From assembly GCF_000148725.1 (NCBI RefSeq), contig NZ_GL476311.1, forward strand, positions 69,501-133,500: a DNA stretch of 64,000 nucleotides, written 5' to 3'. This document shows positions 9,587-18,905 of this stretch, in pieces. Below the pieces are notes generated by a model. That model was not told the DNA's origin and ran no database searches. It worked only from the letters and a program-made list of their open reading frames with translations. The DNA is from Roseibium sp. TrichSKD4 (GTDB taxonomy: Bacteria; Pseudomonadota; Alphaproteobacteria; Rhizobiales; Stappiaceae). Made by a program: the position numbers and the translations under genes. Position 1 is the stretch's first letter. Every line of letters begins with the position of its first letter.

Positions 9587-10327
9587 TCAGCCGTAAGCGT
9601 GCAGATGTGCACCGTTGGTTTTCAGCCACTCACGAGCATGGCGTGTGTGCGGGGCAAGCTCTTCGCAAATCCGCCAGAACCGGGCCGAGTGGTTCATTTC
9701 CGCCAGATGCGCGACCTCATGAGCGGCCACATAATCCAAAATTTCAGGCGGCGCCAGAACAAGCCGCCACGAGAAGGATAGCCGTCCATTTGAAGCACAG
9801 GAACCCCAGCGGCTTTTTGTATCGCGAATGCTGATCGCAGAGAATTTTCGCCCCAGGGTCTCAGAATGCTGCGTGCAAGCGAGAGTCAGATCCTTGCGCG
9901 CTTCTTCTTTGAGATAGTTGGTCAGTTTCCGCGAAATATGCTCCGGCGCACCCGGAACATGAAGCTCGGGCATTGGTCCGTTTTCAGAGGACCTCACCGA
10001 AATCAATCCTCTTAAACCACCCAAAGCAATGATCTGATGACCTTCGCCGCGCAATGGAATAATGCTGCCGTCTTCAAAAGGAACGGAGTCCGGTTTCTGG
10101 TTTAATCGGCTGACCAACCACTCCAGATGTTGACGGGCAAATTGTTCGGCACGTTTCAAGTCACCAGACTTGGGAACCGTCATGATGGGGCCGGACTGGT
10201 CTGTCGGGATACGCAGAAGATACCGCCGCGCTCTTGCATCTTTGCGCAATCGGATATGCACATCTCCGTCGTCAGATGACAGCGTCAGCCGCTCCGGCAA
10301 TGGTGTGCGTTTGGCCCTCATTCGCAT
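9587..10327 (-). CDS. YgjP/SprT-like zinc metallopeptidase (DUF45)
   Basis: The 246-residue protein has the gluzincin signature HEVAHLAEMNHS (HExxH plus downstream His), preceded by the family motif KSRWGSCASNGRLSFSW. The fold is that of YgjP-like minimal metallopeptidases; substrates are unknown. There is no signal peptide, so it is probably cytoplasmic. A second in-frame ATG lies two codons downstream of the annotated one (10321). It converges with the penicillin-binding protein gene, with 32 bp between stops. Confidence 0.85.
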   Translation of the reverse strand: MRMRAKRTPLPERLTLSSDDGDVHIRLRKDARARRYLLRIPTDQSGPIMTVPKSGDLKRAEQFARQHLEWLVSRLNQKPDSVPFEDGSIIPLRGEGHQIIALGGLRGLISVRSSENGPMPELHVPGAPEHISRKLTNYLKEEARKDLTLACTQHSETLGRKFSAISIRDTKSRWGSCASNGRLSFSWRLVLAPPEILDYVAAHEVAHLAEMNHSARFWRICEELAPHTRHAREWLKTNGAHLHAYG

Positions 10328-10402
10328 GGATGTCTGACTTTCGAATCCCCGTCTATGTTTTCAAGATACAAGTGAGTTTTAAAATTTCAGCCCCAAAACG
10401 GA

Positions 10403-10430
10403 CGAAAGCGGCGCTAAAGCGCCGCTTTCG
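10403..10430 (-). terminator. Strong GC-rich hairpin downstream of the DUF2852 gene
   Basis: A perfect 12-bp inverted repeat (CGAAAGCGGCGC with its reverse complement) closes a 4-nt TAAA loop. It lies 29 bp past the stop of the DUF2852 gene and before the next leftward gene. The minus-strand exit sequence contains TTTT but no long T run, so terminator strength is uncertain. Confidence 0.6.
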
Positions 10431-10458
10431 GTCCAAGTTCACTGATTTTTCAATCAGA

Positions 10459-10875
10459 TCACGAGTCTTCTGGAGCCGGGCCGCGTCCACGGTTGTTCAT
10501 GAACCGATCAAATTCCTCTTGATCGCGCGCACGGCGCAAGTCTTTCAGGAAGTCGTCGAATTCATTGCGCATGGCTTCCAGACGGGCACGCTCTTCTTCA
10601 AGGCGTTTGATTTCCTTATCACGGTACTCGTCAAAAGCGGCGTTTCCAGTCCGCGCATAGGCACCACTTGCCATCTGATCTACTGCTCCCTTGAATGGGC
10701 TGCTCCGCCACTGAGACTTGGCATCACGTGCCATGTCCTGAAAACGATCGCCCCACAAAATATAAGCCAACATGGCAAGGCCGAGCGGCCAGAACACCAC
10801 GAAACCAAGGACCATCAGACCAATGGTCATCGGGGTCCATGCAGGCTTGATCATGCAACTTGCTGACGTTGTCAT
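10459..10875 (-). CDS. DUF2852 membrane protein
   Basis: The 138-residue protein has one hydrophobic segment (about residues 17-42, GLMVLGFVVFWPLGLAMLAYILWGD). A cytoplasmic-looking charged region follows, with a coiled coil (EYRDKEIKRLEEERARLEA), then a low-complexity tail. This is the alphaproteobacterial DUF2852 family, of unknown function, usually near this length. The ATG has GGATAGGA just upstream. It sits between terminators on both sides, so it is likely transcribed alone. Confidence 0.85.
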   Translation of the reverse strand: MTTSASCMIKPAWTPMTIGLMVLGFVVFWPLGLAMLAYILWGDRFQDMARDAKSQWRSSPFKGAVDQMASGAYARTGNAAFDEYRDKEIKRLEEERARLEAMRNEFDDFLKDLRRARDQEEFDRFMNNRGRGPAPEDS

Positions 10876-10985
10876 AGTCCTATCCGTAAGTTGACATCTA
10901 CAGCTATCACGTGGGGGTTCACGGCTTCGTGTTCAAGTTTAAGTCGGAAATATTTTGAACGCTCTGGCTGTTCTGCGCGCAATAA

Positions 10986-11014
10986 AAAACCCCGCCAGAC
11001 CGGCGGAGGTTTGT
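10986..11014 (-). terminator. Rho-independent terminator of phaZ
   Basis: The stem is CCGCC/GGCGG with a 5-nt loop, extended by an A/T-paired lower stem with one bulged A. On the minus strand it is followed by TTTTTTATT. It lies 26 bp after the phaZ stop. The plus-strand side also ends in T-rich sequence, so it could act in both directions. Confidence 0.75.
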
Positions 11015-11039
11015 TTTATCAGCAGCAAATTTTGGCTGT

Positions 11040-12683
11040 TCAAGCCGTTTCGCCGGAGAGCTTTTTCGCTTGATCCAGCCAATTGTCCCGCATCATGCGG
11101 CCCCGGAAATCCAGCTTGGTATCAAGGGCTTCAATCTGCTTGTCCGTCAGACCCGCGATCTGCCAATAATGAAATATGCCTGCTTCATTGAGGGATTTTT
11201 CCAGCTTCGGACCAACGCCCGAAATTGCCTTCAAATCATCTACCGCACCCTGCGGTTTATCGAGCATAATTTTCTCAATCGGATCAGCCGTTTTTTTGGC
11301 TAACGGCGCTTTGGCCTTCACTGTGGCCGCTTTTTTTGCGGGCGCTGGCTTGGCACCGGAGGCTGTTTTCGCTGGCTCAGATTTGGGCGGGCTGCTTTTT
11401 GCAGGAGCGGCTTTTGCTGCAACAGCGGGTTTCGCAGTTTTCGGCTTTTTGGCAATCTCACGATGCGTCTTGATGAAATCAAGAACTCGAGGTGCGATCT
11501 CCGAGCGCCAACGTGAACCGTTAAACACGCCGTAGTGACCAACACCTGGTTGCGTGTAATGCGCCTTTTTGTCGTCCGACAAATTGCTACAGAGCTTGTG
11601 CGCGGCCTCTGTTTGACCACCACCGGTGATGTCGTCCTTCTCACCTTCCACCGTCAAAAGCGCTGTTCGGGTGATCTTGGAGCAATCGACCAGTTGGTCG
11701 TGATGTTTCATCGTTCCCTTTGGCAAGGAATGCTCAATGAACACCGTTCGCACCGTTTGCAGGTAAAATTCAGCCGTCAGATCCATGACAGCCAGATATT
11801 CATCATAGAAATCGCGATGCTTTTCTGCACTGTCGCCATCACCTTCAATGAGGTGCTGGAAGAACTCACGGTGTGCCGATACGTGCCGGTCAAGGTTCAT
11901 GCCCATGAACCCGGACAGCTGCAGGAAGCCGGGATACACATCTCGCATGAACCCCGGATGCGGGAACGGCACCTTCATGATGACGTTGCTCTCGAACCAG
12001 TCCATACCCTTGGATACAGCGAGATTGTTCACAGCCGTTGGCGCTACACGCGTGTCAATCGGTCCGCCCATCAGCGTCATTGTGGCTGGAATGTAAGGAT
12101 CGTTGCGTCCTTCCATGGCCGCAACAGCTGCAAGCACCGGAACGGAGGGCTGACACACGCCAATGACGTGCGAGTTCGGGCCGAGGAATTGCAGCATCCC
12201 GATGACGTAATCGATATAGTCATCCAGATCGAATTTGCCGTCCTGCAACGGCACCATGCGCGCATCCACCCAATCGGTGATGTAAACCTCGGCATGGGGC
12301 AGGAGCGTTTCCACGGTTCCCCGCAACAGAGTTGCATAGTGGCCCGACATTGGGGCAACGACCAGAATTTTCGGATCATTCCGGTCCCCGACCGACCCAC
12401 GTTCAAAATGAATCAGATCGCAGAACGGGCGTTTCCAGACGACGTTCTCGCTGACAGGAACTGTCTGTCCGCCAACCACAGTCTCATTGAGACCGAACTC
12501 AGGTTTGCCGTATCGCCGAGTAACCCTCTCCAGCACCTCACAGCTTGCTGCAATGGAGCGACCATAGCCGGTGTGGCTCAGTGGGTTGAGCGGATTTTGA
12601 AAGTAAAGCCGTGTCATATCCGCAGCAGCCCGCACCGGGCCCATGGCGGCATGATTTAATTCGTAAAGGTGATAATACGGCAC
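11040..12683 (-). CDS. phaZ: Intracellular polyhydroxyalkanoate depolymerase with C-terminal helix-hairpin-helix extension
   Basis: Residues 1 to about 405 are the PhaZ-type intracellular PHB depolymerase: N-terminal YHLYELNHAAMGPVRA, Cys177 in VIGVCQPSVP (the nucleophile position known for Ralstonia PhaZa1), and C-terminal VGHYGVFNGSRWR with the probable catalytic His. It releases 3-hydroxybutyrate units from stored PHB granules. The family is usually 400-430 residues; this one has 547. The extra part is a Lys/Ala/Pro-rich linker (about 407-476) and a helix-hairpin-helix domain (about 480-547) with ISGVGPKLEKSLNEAGI and FRGRMMRDNWLDQAKKL. That tail resembles C-terminal extensions on alphaproteobacterial NuoE and ribosomal L21. 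It lies downstream of hemW with a 275-bp gap and its own terminator. Confidence 0.92.
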   Translation of the reverse strand: MPYYHLYELNHAAMGPVRAAADMTRLYFQNPLNPLSHTGYGRSIAASCEVLERVTRRYGKPEFGLNETVVGGQTVPVSENVVWKRPFCDLIHFERGSVGDRNDPKILVVAPMSGHYATLLRGTVETLLPHAEVYITDWVDARMVPLQDGKFDLDDYIDYVIGMLQFLGPNSHVIGVCQPSVPVLAAVAAMEGRNDPYIPATMTLMGGPIDTRVAPTAVNNLAVSKGMDWFESNVIMKVPFPHPGFMRDVYPGFLQLSGFMGMNLDRHVSAHREFFQHLIEGDGDSAEKHRDFYDEYLAVMDLTAEFYLQTVRTVFIEHSLPKGTMKHHDQLVDCSKITRTALLTVEGEKDDITGGGQTEAAHKLCSNLSDDKKAHYTQPGVGHYGVFNGSRWRSEIAPRVLDFIKTHREIAKKPKTAKPAVAAKAAPAKSSPPKSEPAKTASGAKPAPAKKAATVKAKAPLAKKTADPIEKIMLDKPQGAVDDLKAISGVGPKLEKSLNEAGIFHYWQIAGLTDKQIEALDTKLDFRGRMMRDNWLDQAKKLSGETA

Positions 12684-12958
12684 GCGTCTTGCTCCTTAGC
12701 ACCTGTCCCGAACGCTTTCTGATCACTCGCCGTGATGTATCCGCGACCGATCAGGAAACGTTTTGCATTGCACCAGCATAGGCAAATGTTTGAGTGCGCT
12801 GCAATACCGCTTATTGGCTAAGACGAAACAATATGCTGTTCCCAAGCAAACTTAGCTAAGATCATGCAGATATTCGGGAAACTTATGCACTCTACCTATT
12901 GTTATTTCTCTATATATAACAACAAGGTAAAGAATTTTCTCTCATGAGTGCAACTTTG

Positions 12959-14125
12959 TCAGGCAGCGAGGTCAGCAACAACTGCATCCAGAACCATAAA
13001 CCCATCTCTGGTTGCACGAACGCGAGTTTCGTCGATTTTTTCTACCATACCGTGCTCGATCAATGCCGAGAGCCGACGCGGATCTATTGCTCTGCAGGCG
13101 ATTTTTTCATAACGCTGCAGATCAATACCCTCAGTCAGACGCAAGCCCATCAGCAGGAACTCATCGCCTTGTTCCTCCTCCGACAGACCCTGGTCTTCAA
13201 CCTTGCCATGACCATGCGTCTCAACATTTTCCAGCCATGTTTCCGGATGGCGTTCGATGGCGGTTGCCAGTTTGCTGGCCCCAACCGTGATGCGACCATG
13301 GGCGCCAGGGCCTACCCCAACATAGTCCCCATATCGCCAGTAGACCTGATTGTGCCGACATTCAGCACCAGGCCGGGCATGATTTGATACCTCATAAGCT
13401 GGAAGCCCATGCGCGGTGGTGATGTCCTGCGTCAGAGCATAAAACTCTGCCCCGACATCTGGTTCCGGCACGACAAGCTTTCCGGCATGGTAGAGCGTGT
13501 AGAATGGAGTGCCTGGCTCAATTGTCAGCTGGTAGAGCGACAAATGATCGGCGGCCAGATCAAGGGCCTGTTGCAGTTCGGCCCGCCAATCCTCTAACGA
13601 CTGGTCCGGACGGGCATAAATCAGATCAAACGAGAGGCGCGGGAACGTGCTTCGGGCTGTTTCAATTGCCTTTAACGCTGTTTTGACGTCATGAAGGCGG
13701 CCCAGCAGCTTCAAATCACGGTCATGGAGCGATTGCACGCCCAAAGAGACCCGGTTGACGCCAGCAGCGCGATAGCCACGAAATCTCTCAGATTCCACAC
13801 TCGACGGATTAGCCTCAAGGGAGATCTCAACCTCATCATCAATCGACCAAAGCCCGGAGACTTTGCTCAAGATGCGCTCAACGGTTTGTGGTTTCATCAG
13901 GGATGGTGTGCCACCCCCAAAGAAAATCGACTGGACCGTCTTGCCTTTGGTGAGGTCTGCAAAATGCGTCAGCTCGCGCTCAAACGCTGCTGCAAAACGG
14001 TCCTGATCGACGGCCTGGTGCCGCACATGGGAGTTGAAGTCACAATAAGGGCACTTGGCTGCACAAAACGGCCAATGAATATAGATCCCGAACCCGCCAT
14101 CCGGCGCAGTGCCCTTTGTGTTCAT
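12959..14125 (-). CDS. hemW: HemW-like radical SAM heme chaperone / coproporphyrinogen oxidase homologue
   Basis: The 388-residue radical SAM protein has the cluster motif CAAKCPYCDF near residue 20 after YIHWPF. The family motif IFFGGGTPSLM and a C-terminal HemN-type domain follow. HemW proteins bind heme and deliver it to respiratory enzymes; most annotated 'oxygen-independent coproporphyrinogen oxidases' of this length are HemW, not HemN. The start is placed at ATG 14125, which overlaps the rdgB stop by one base (TAATG) with GGAGGGG just upstream. A GTG at 14140 would read through that Shine-Dalgarno. It is the third gene of the leftward rph-rdgB-hemW run. Confidence 0.9.
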   Translation of the reverse strand: MNTKGTAPDGGFGIYIHWPFCAAKCPYCDFNSHVRHQAVDQDRFAAAFERELTHFADLTKGKTVQSIFFGGGTPSLMKPQTVERILSKVSGLWSIDDEVEISLEANPSSVESERFRGYRAAGVNRVSLGVQSLHDRDLKLLGRLHDVKTALKAIETARSTFPRLSFDLIYARPDQSLEDWRAELQQALDLAADHLSLYQLTIEPGTPFYTLYHAGKLVVPEPDVGAEFYALTQDITTAHGLPAYEVSNHARPGAECRHNQVYWRYGDYVGVGPGAHGRITVGASKLATAIERHPETWLENVETHGHGKVEDQGLSEEEQGDEFLLMGLRLTEGIDLQRYEKIACRAIDPRRLSALIEHGMVEKIDETRVRATRDGFMVLDAVVADLAA

Positions 14126-14763
14126 TACCCCTCCAGACACGCCTTGGCGAACATCTGGAATGCGCGGGCGCGGTGAGAAAGTGCCGGCTCGGTTCTGGAC
14201 CAGCCATGTTTTTCTTCACTCGTCATCTCGCCAAATGTGCGCTCATGGCCATCGGGTCGGAAAACCGGATCGTAGCCAAACCCCTTGTCGCCGCGCGGGG
14301 GCCACACGATTTCGCCCTCTACTTCACCGCGGAACTGTTCCATATGCCCATCCGGCCAGACAAGCGCCAGAACAGCCACAAATGATGACCGGCGTTGTTC
14401 TGGTGAGGTTGCACCCTTTTCCTGCAGCTTTTCTTCCACATTGCGCATTGCCATGGAAAAGTCCTTATCCGGACCGGCCCAGCGCGCTGAGTAGATGCCC
14501 GGCGCCCCATCGAGTGCAGCAACGCAGAACCCGCTGTCATCGGCAAGCGCGGGCAGATTTGCGACCTCAGCAGCAGCGCGTGCCTTCAGTTCGGCATTTG
14601 CTTCAAACGTCGTTCCGGTTTCTTCCGGTTCCGGCAGGTCTAGATCTCCCGCCGAGACCACATCAAACCCGAAAGGTGCAAGCAGTTCGTTGATTTCGCG
14701 GATTTTGCCCTTGTTGTGACTGGCCACAACAAGGCGCCCCGGTTCAAGTTTGCGATGGCTCAT
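14125..14763 (-). CDS. rdgB: RdgB/HAM1 non-canonical purine NTP pyrophosphatase
   Basis: The 212-residue protein hydrolyses dITP, ITP and XTP to monophosphates, keeping deaminated purines out of DNA. The substrate-binding motif [10 protein letters not shown] lies near residue 15, the metal-binding segment [13 protein letters not shown] follows, and the C-terminal GYDPVF...TFGEM motif is present. It lies 24 bp downstream of rph and overlaps hemW, so the three are probably cotranscribed. The rph-rdgB pairing is common in alphaproteobacteria. Confidence 0.95.
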   Translation of the reverse strand: MSHRKLEPGRLVVASHNKGKIREINELLAPFGFDVVSAGDLDLPEPEETGTTFEANAELKARAAAEVANLPALADDSGFCVAALDGAPGIYSARWAGPDKDFSMAMRNVEEKLQEKGATSPEQRRSSFVAVLALVWPDGHMEQFRGEVEGEIVWPPRGDKGFGYDPVFRPDGHERTFGEMTSEEKHGWSRTEPALSHRARAFQMFAKACLEG

Positions 14764-14787
14764 GCGGGAATGCCTTTTGAACGCGCC

Positions 14788-15501
14788 TTACAGGATTGAC
14801 ATTTTTTGAAGGTCAACCAGACGACCGATGCCTGCCTTGGCCAGACCCATCAATTGGCCGAATTCTTCTTCAGAGAATGGCGCACCTTCAGCTGTGCCCT
14901 GAATTTCGACAATCCCGCCAGAACCCGTCATCACAAAGTTGGCATCGGTTTCAGCGGTGCTGTCTTCTGCATAGTCCAGATCGAGCACCGGCGTGCCGTC
15001 ATGAATGCCGCAGGAAATTGCTGCGATGTGGTCTTTGAGGACATCCTTTTTGACCATATCCCGCGCTTTCATCCACTCGATGCAGTCGCGTAGGGCGACC
15101 CAAGAGCCGGTGATTGCCGCTGTGCGTGTTCCGCCATCAGCTTGAATGACATCACAATCCACGCTTATTTGGCACTCACCCAAGGCTTCAAGATCTACAA
15201 CAGCCCGCAGGGAGCGACCGATCAGACGCTGAATTTCCTGTGTGCGGCCTGATTGCTTGCCAGCGCTTGCTTCCCGGCGCATACGGTCACCGGTTGCCCG
15301 TGGCAGCATGCCGTATTCAGCGGTCACCCAGCCACGCTGCTGACCACGCAACCACGGCGGCACGCGCTCTTCCAAACTGGCGGTACAAAGGACATGTGTA
15401 TCCCCAAACTTGACCAGGCAGGAGCCTTCTGCATGCTTCGAAACTCCTCGCTCAAGAGTTACGGCACGGAGTTCATCGTTGGCGCGTTTAGAAGGACGCA
15501 T
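14788..15501 (-). CDS. rph: Ribonuclease PH
   Basis: The 237-residue phosphorolytic 3'-5' exoribonuclease trims tRNA 3' ends. Visible family features are [20 protein letters not shown] at the start, the RNA-binding segment [19 protein letters not shown], and the phosphate/metal region [18 protein letters not shown]. The length is typical. It is divergent from hrcA with 163 bp between starts, and first in the rph-rdgB-hemW run. Confidence 0.96.
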   Translation of the reverse strand: MRPSKRANDELRAVTLERGVSKHAEGSCLVKFGDTHVLCTASLEERVPPWLRGQQRGWVTAEYGMLPRATGDRMRREASAGKQSGRTQEIQRLIGRSLRAVVDLEALGECQISVDCDVIQADGGTRTAAITGSWVALRDCIEWMKARDMVKKDVLKDHIAAISCGIHDGTPVLDLDYAEDSTAETDANFVMTGSGGIVEIQGTAEGAPFSEEEFGQLMGLAKAGIGRLVDLQKMSIL

Positions 15502-15664
15502 GATCTGTTTCCTGATTTGGACTGGTCAAAACGGCAACGCAAATTCGCTGCCCTGTGGACGCGTTGTAGCCTTGTGACCCCTGCAACGTAAAGCGCCGCT
15601 TGCATGCTACGGAGAAATTGTCCCTATATCTTATAAGGTCAGCTATCACGCGGAGTGTCCAAAG

Positions 15665-16714
15665 GTGAGTCTCGTAGACCTCGACAAACGTTCCCGGGAG
15701 ATTTTCCGGTCAATTGTAGAATCTTACATGGAAACCGGAGAGCCGGTCGGATCCAGAAATGTGTCTCGAAACCTCGGCGTTACCCTGTCACCGGCTTCGG
15801 TTCGCAATGTCATGTCCGATCTGGAGCATATGGGCCTTTTGCACTCGCCCCACACAAGCGCAGGGCGCCTGCCAACAGAAATTGGGCTCAGGTTCTTTGT
15901 CGATTCCCTTCTTGAAGTGGGCGATTTGTCCCCGGATGAGCGCACACAAATTGAAGCACAGGTCCGCGCTTCCCAGGAGGCAAGTACGGTTGAACAGGTT
16001 CTGACAGAAGCAAGCCAAATGCTCTCAGGCTTATCTGCCGGGGCCGGCGTTGTTCTAACCCACAAAACCGATATGCGCCTGAAACACATAGAGTTCGTTC
16101 GAATTGAACCGCTCAAAGCGCTGGCGGTGCTCGTTGGCGAAGATGGAACCGTTGAAAACCGGATCATTGATCTTCCGCCCGGCCTTCCCGCATCTGCTCT
16201 TGTGGAAGCGAGCAATTATCTGAACGCCCATTTGCAGGGACGGTCAATCAATGATGTGAAGCTTGAACTGGAAAAGGTAAAGGCTGCGGGTGAGGCCGAG
16301 CTTGATCAACTCAGCCGCAAGGTTGTCGATGCGGGACTTGCCGTTTGGAGCGGAGACAACGGAGATGATGCGGGGACATTGATTGTCCGGGGACGCTCTA
16401 ACCTTTTAACGGATGTGGAAGCCGCCGAAGATCTGGAGCGCATTCGGCTGTTGTTTGATGATCTGGAAAGCAAGCGCGACTTTATCCAACTGCTTGGTCT
16501 GGCTGAAAGTGGAGAAGGGGTGCGGATTTTCATTGGCTCGGAAAACAACCTGTTTTCGCTGTCGGGTTCGTCTTTGGTGGTGTCACCTTACCGGGATCAA
16601 AATCAGCGGATTGTCGGTGTTCTGGGTGTTATCGGCCCAACCCGGTTAAACTATGCCCGCGTGATCCCGATGGTGGACTACACGGCGCGCATGGTCAGTC
16701 GCATATTGCGGTGA
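15665..16714 (+). CDS. hrcA: Heat-inducible transcription repressor HrcA
   Basis: The 349-residue repressor has an N-terminal winged helix ([19 protein letters not shown], about residues 45-63), a GAF-like middle domain and the C-terminal [21 protein letters not shown] signature. HrcA binds CIRCE elements upstream of groESL and similar operons, with GroEL modulating its activity. The start is GTG at 15665. I see no CIRCE repeat upstream, so autoregulation through CIRCE is not supported. In many relatives grpE follows; here a MoeB-like gene follows 53 bp later. Confidence 0.95.
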   Translation: MSLVDLDKRSREIFRSIVESYMETGEPVGSRNVSRNLGVTLSPASVRNVMSDLEHMGLLHSPHTSAGRLPTEIGLRFFVDSLLEVGDLSPDERTQIEAQVRASQEASTVEQVLTEASQMLSGLSAGAGVVLTHKTDMRLKHIEFVRIEPLKALAVLVGEDGTVENRIIDLPPGLPASALVEASNYLNAHLQGRSINDVKLELEKVKAAGEAELDQLSRKVVDAGLAVWSGDNGDDAGTLIVRGRSNLLTDVEAAEDLERIRLLFDDLESKRDFIQLLGLAESGEGVRIFIGSENNLFSLSGSSLVVSPYRDQNQRIVGVLGVIGPTRLNYARVIPMVDYTARMVSRILR

Positions 16715-16767
16715 TATGACTGCGGTTTATTTTCGCTCCCAAAGCTCAGACAACACATGGAGTTTTC

Positions 16768-17577
16768 ATGCTCTCACCAGCTGAACTGGAACGTTATGCA
16801 CGCCACATCATCATGCAAGATATTGGTGGGGCAGGGCAGCAAAAACTCAAACAGGCCCGTGTTCTAGTTATTGGCGCCGGAGGGTTGGGCGCGCCAGTCT
16901 TGCAATATCTGGCAGCAGCAGGGGTTGGAACTCTTGGCATTGTGGATGACGACACGGTGTCACTCTCGAACCTTCAGCGACAGGTCATTCATGACACGGA
17001 CCAGTTGAGCGAACCCAAGGTGGCGAGCGCCGCGGAGGCTATTGCCCGTCTTAATCCGAATGTGAAGGTGGAACCACACCTCACGCGCATTGCAGGCCAC
17101 AATGCGATGTCGCTAATCTCAGACTATGACATCGTTGCCGACGGGTCTGACAATTTCGACACCCGTTACCTTGTTTCTGATGCTTGCTATTTTGCCAAAA
17201 AGCCACTGGTAACGGCGGCTGTCGGCCAGTTTGACGGATCAATCACAACCTTGCGCCCGTTTGAGGCAACGACGGACGGCACTCCTAATCCCACCTACCG
17301 GTGCCTTTTTCCGAACAAACCCAAGGATGGTCACCTGCCAACTTGTGCAGAAGCAGGCGTTCTGGGTGCGCTGACGGGAATTTTGGGCACCATGCAGGCC
17401 ATGGAAATCATCAAGGAAATCGTCGGATTTGGCGAAAATCTGGTTGGCCGCTTCATCATGTTTGACGCCAAAAGCTTTCGAATGGAAACCATCCGCTACA
17501 AGCATTCGAAAAAGAACCCGCTGAGTGGCGATGCGCCGAAGTCCTGGCCTGAAATGCTGGAACTGGAGAGTTCGTAG
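16768..17577 (+). CDS. moeB: MoeB/ThiF/HesA family adenylyltransferase (E1-like)
   Basis: The 269-residue E1-like enzyme adenylates the C-terminal Gly of a small sulfur carrier such as MoaD or ThiS. The nucleotide site GAGGLGAPVLQYLAAAGVG lies at about 37-55, the adenylation region DGSDNFDTRYLVSDAC near 126, and the conserved catalytic-type Cys in TCAEAGVLGALTG near 192. There is no rhodanese domain. Three of the four zinc-binding Cys of E. coli MoeB are missing: the first pair is reduced to YRC and the C-terminal CxxC is absent. Whether it serves molybdopterin, thiamine or tRNA thiolation cannot be decided, since no carrier gene is adjacent. Confidence 0.82.
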   Translation: MLSPAELERYARHIIMQDIGGAGQQKLKQARVLVIGAGGLGAPVLQYLAAAGVGTLGIVDDDTVSLSNLQRQVIHDTDQLSEPKVASAAEAIARLNPNVKVEPHLTRIAGHNAMSLISDYDIVADGSDNFDTRYLVSDACYFAKKPLVTAAVGQFDGSITTLRPFEATTDGTPNPTYRCLFPNKPKDGHLPTCAEAGVLGALTGILGTMQAMEIIKEIVGFGENLVGRFIMFDAKSFRMETIRYKHSKKNPLSGDAPKSWPEMLELESS

Positions 17578-17639
17578 ATCGACCTTCTGAACCACTGAAT
17601 ACGACGCGCACATTGGCGCGCCGCATAAGCATTGAATAT

Positions 17640-18059
17640 CTAGCGAATTCTGGCATGACCCATAGTCACAGAATGACGCTTGCACCAAATCAGAACATGG
17701 GATGCGCCTTTGAAGCCTCTCGGCTTCTTGATCCGGTAGGTTTGCCCACCCTTGTTTCTCTTCAGCTTGCCACCCACCACAATTGGTTTTCTCGTCCCGT
17801 TTGCCAGTGCAATAAACGGATCCGGCCCGCCACTGAACGAGAAATTTCGACCAAGCGTCACGGTGATCGTGTTCCCGTTATCCTTGATCGAAACACTTCC
17901 AGACGTCCTGTATCGATTGGCACCCTTGAAAGATCCGCGAACAGATTCACTGGCGCTGGAACGATTGCTTTCCGTGGAACCGGGGCGGACCCAGTGCCCT
18001 AAAGCGGGCTGAACTGCCATTGCTGCAATGAGCGCTGCCAACAGGAAAAGCTTTTTCAT
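17640..18059 (-). CDS. Secreted DM13-like domain protein
   Basis: The 139-residue protein has a clear Sec signal peptide (MKKLFLLAALIAAMAVQPALG). The mature part resembles the DM13 domain, with GSFKGANRYRTSGSVSI, then NFSFSGGPDPFIALANG, and the ending VLIWCKRHSVTMGHARI with a single Cys. DM13 domains have been proposed to take part in extracellular redox, but that is a prediction for the family. The start is ATG 18059 because GGAGG lies 8 nt upstream; the TTG at 18074 would overlap this Shine-Dalgarno. It is isolated from secB by a strong terminator. Confidence 0.72.
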   Translation of the reverse strand: MKKLFLLAALIAAMAVQPALGHWVRPGSTESNRSSASESVRGSFKGANRYRTSGSVSIKDNGNTITVTLGRNFSFSGGPDPFIALANGTRKPIVVGGKLKRNKGGQTYRIKKPRGFKGASHVLIWCKRHSVTMGHARIR

Positions 18060-18172
18060 GCTTATGTCCTCCAAAAACTAACGTCAGGACATTTGCAATC
18101 GGCGATCAGGCAAAACAAGGACCACAGCGCTCTTTGCCAAACACTTCTGTTAACAGTGCCGTGATCAAAAAG

Positions 18173-18210
18173 AAAAGGGCTGCAAACCCGCTGGGTTGCA
18201 GCCCTTTTTG
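18173..18210 (-). terminator. Rho-independent terminator of secB
   Basis: A long stem (AAAAGGGCTGCA... paired with TGCAGCCCTTTT, one bulged A, 3-nt loop) lies 17 bp past the secB stop. The minus-strand exit is U-rich (CTTTTCTTTTT). The plus-strand side also ends in five T residues, so it is probably bidirectional. Confidence 0.85.
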
Positions 18211-18226
18211 TCGATAACCAAACAGC

Positions 18227-18724
18227 TTAGTTCGGCTTTTGCTCGCCTTCGCCAGCTGCAGCTTGTTGCGCCATGTTCTGGCGGTAGAGTTGCGCAAAAT
18301 CGATCGGGTCCAGCAGAAGCGGCGGGAAGCCACCATTGCGTGTTGCTTCGGCCAGAATATTCCGTGCAAACGGGAAAATCATGCGTGGGCACTCGATCAT
18401 CACAAACGGATGCATATGTTCGGTCGGCACACCAGTGATGCGGAAGAGACCTGCGTAAACCAGCTCAACGTTGAACATGACCATGTCCGGACGCTCGGCC
18501 TTGGCAGTCAAGGTCAGCGTTACTTCAAACTGACCTTCACCAATCTGCTGCGCACCAACATTGACATTGATGTCAAGCTTCGGTTGCTCGCCTTGCTGCA
18601 GGGAGCGCGGTGCATTCGGATTTTCGAAAGACAGATCCTTGATGTACTGGCCAAGGATGTGCATGCCCGGTGCTGCGCCTTCGCCTTCCTGCGCTGCTGC
18701 GCCCGTCTCGTTCGTGTCAGTCAT
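18227..18724 (-). CDS. secB: Protein-export chaperone SecB
   Basis: The 165-residue tetrameric cytoplasmic chaperone keeps preproteins unfolded and delivers them to SecA. Family features are HILGQYIKDLSFENPNAP near residue 25, FEVTLTLTAKAE, LVYAGLFRI, and the C-terminal PPLLLDPIDFAQLYRQ. Several in-frame ATGs lie near the 5' end; 18724 (MTDTNE) is preferred by family similarity and length, though upstream ATGs at 18739 and 18751 cannot be excluded. It is divergent from regB. secB near regB and the origin-proximal genes is usual in alphaproteobacteria. Confidence 0.94.
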   Translation of the reverse strand: MTDTNETGAAAQEGEGAAPGMHILGQYIKDLSFENPNAPRSLQQGEQPKLDINVNVGAQQIGEGQFEVTLTLTAKAERPDMVMFNVELVYAGLFRITGVPTEHMHPFVMIECPRMIFPFARNILAEATRNGGFPPLLLDPIDFAQLYRQNMAQQAAAGEGEQKPN

Positions 18725-18905
18725 GGTGTCCCATTTCATTTCGCGGTCCAATATTGAGCGACCCGGCCAATATCACGTTCGGGTCCTCGGCCAGCAGCCC
18801 GCAGACACTGCCAACCCCTTGTGACGAGGTGGCTAGCATTTAGCGGCTCCCGACACAAGACAAACAGCCTTGCCAGCCGTTCCATAGAACGCCAAAACTA
18901 CCGAT

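Noticed and set aside
11535-12659. A 374-codon open frame on the plus strand
   Set aside because: It is antisense to phaZ, which has clear family motifs; composition and sequence are not protein-like and there is no Shine-Dalgarno.
15502-15664. CIRCE element between rph and hrcA
   Set aside because: No TTAGCACTC-N9-GAGTGCTAA-like repeat was found.
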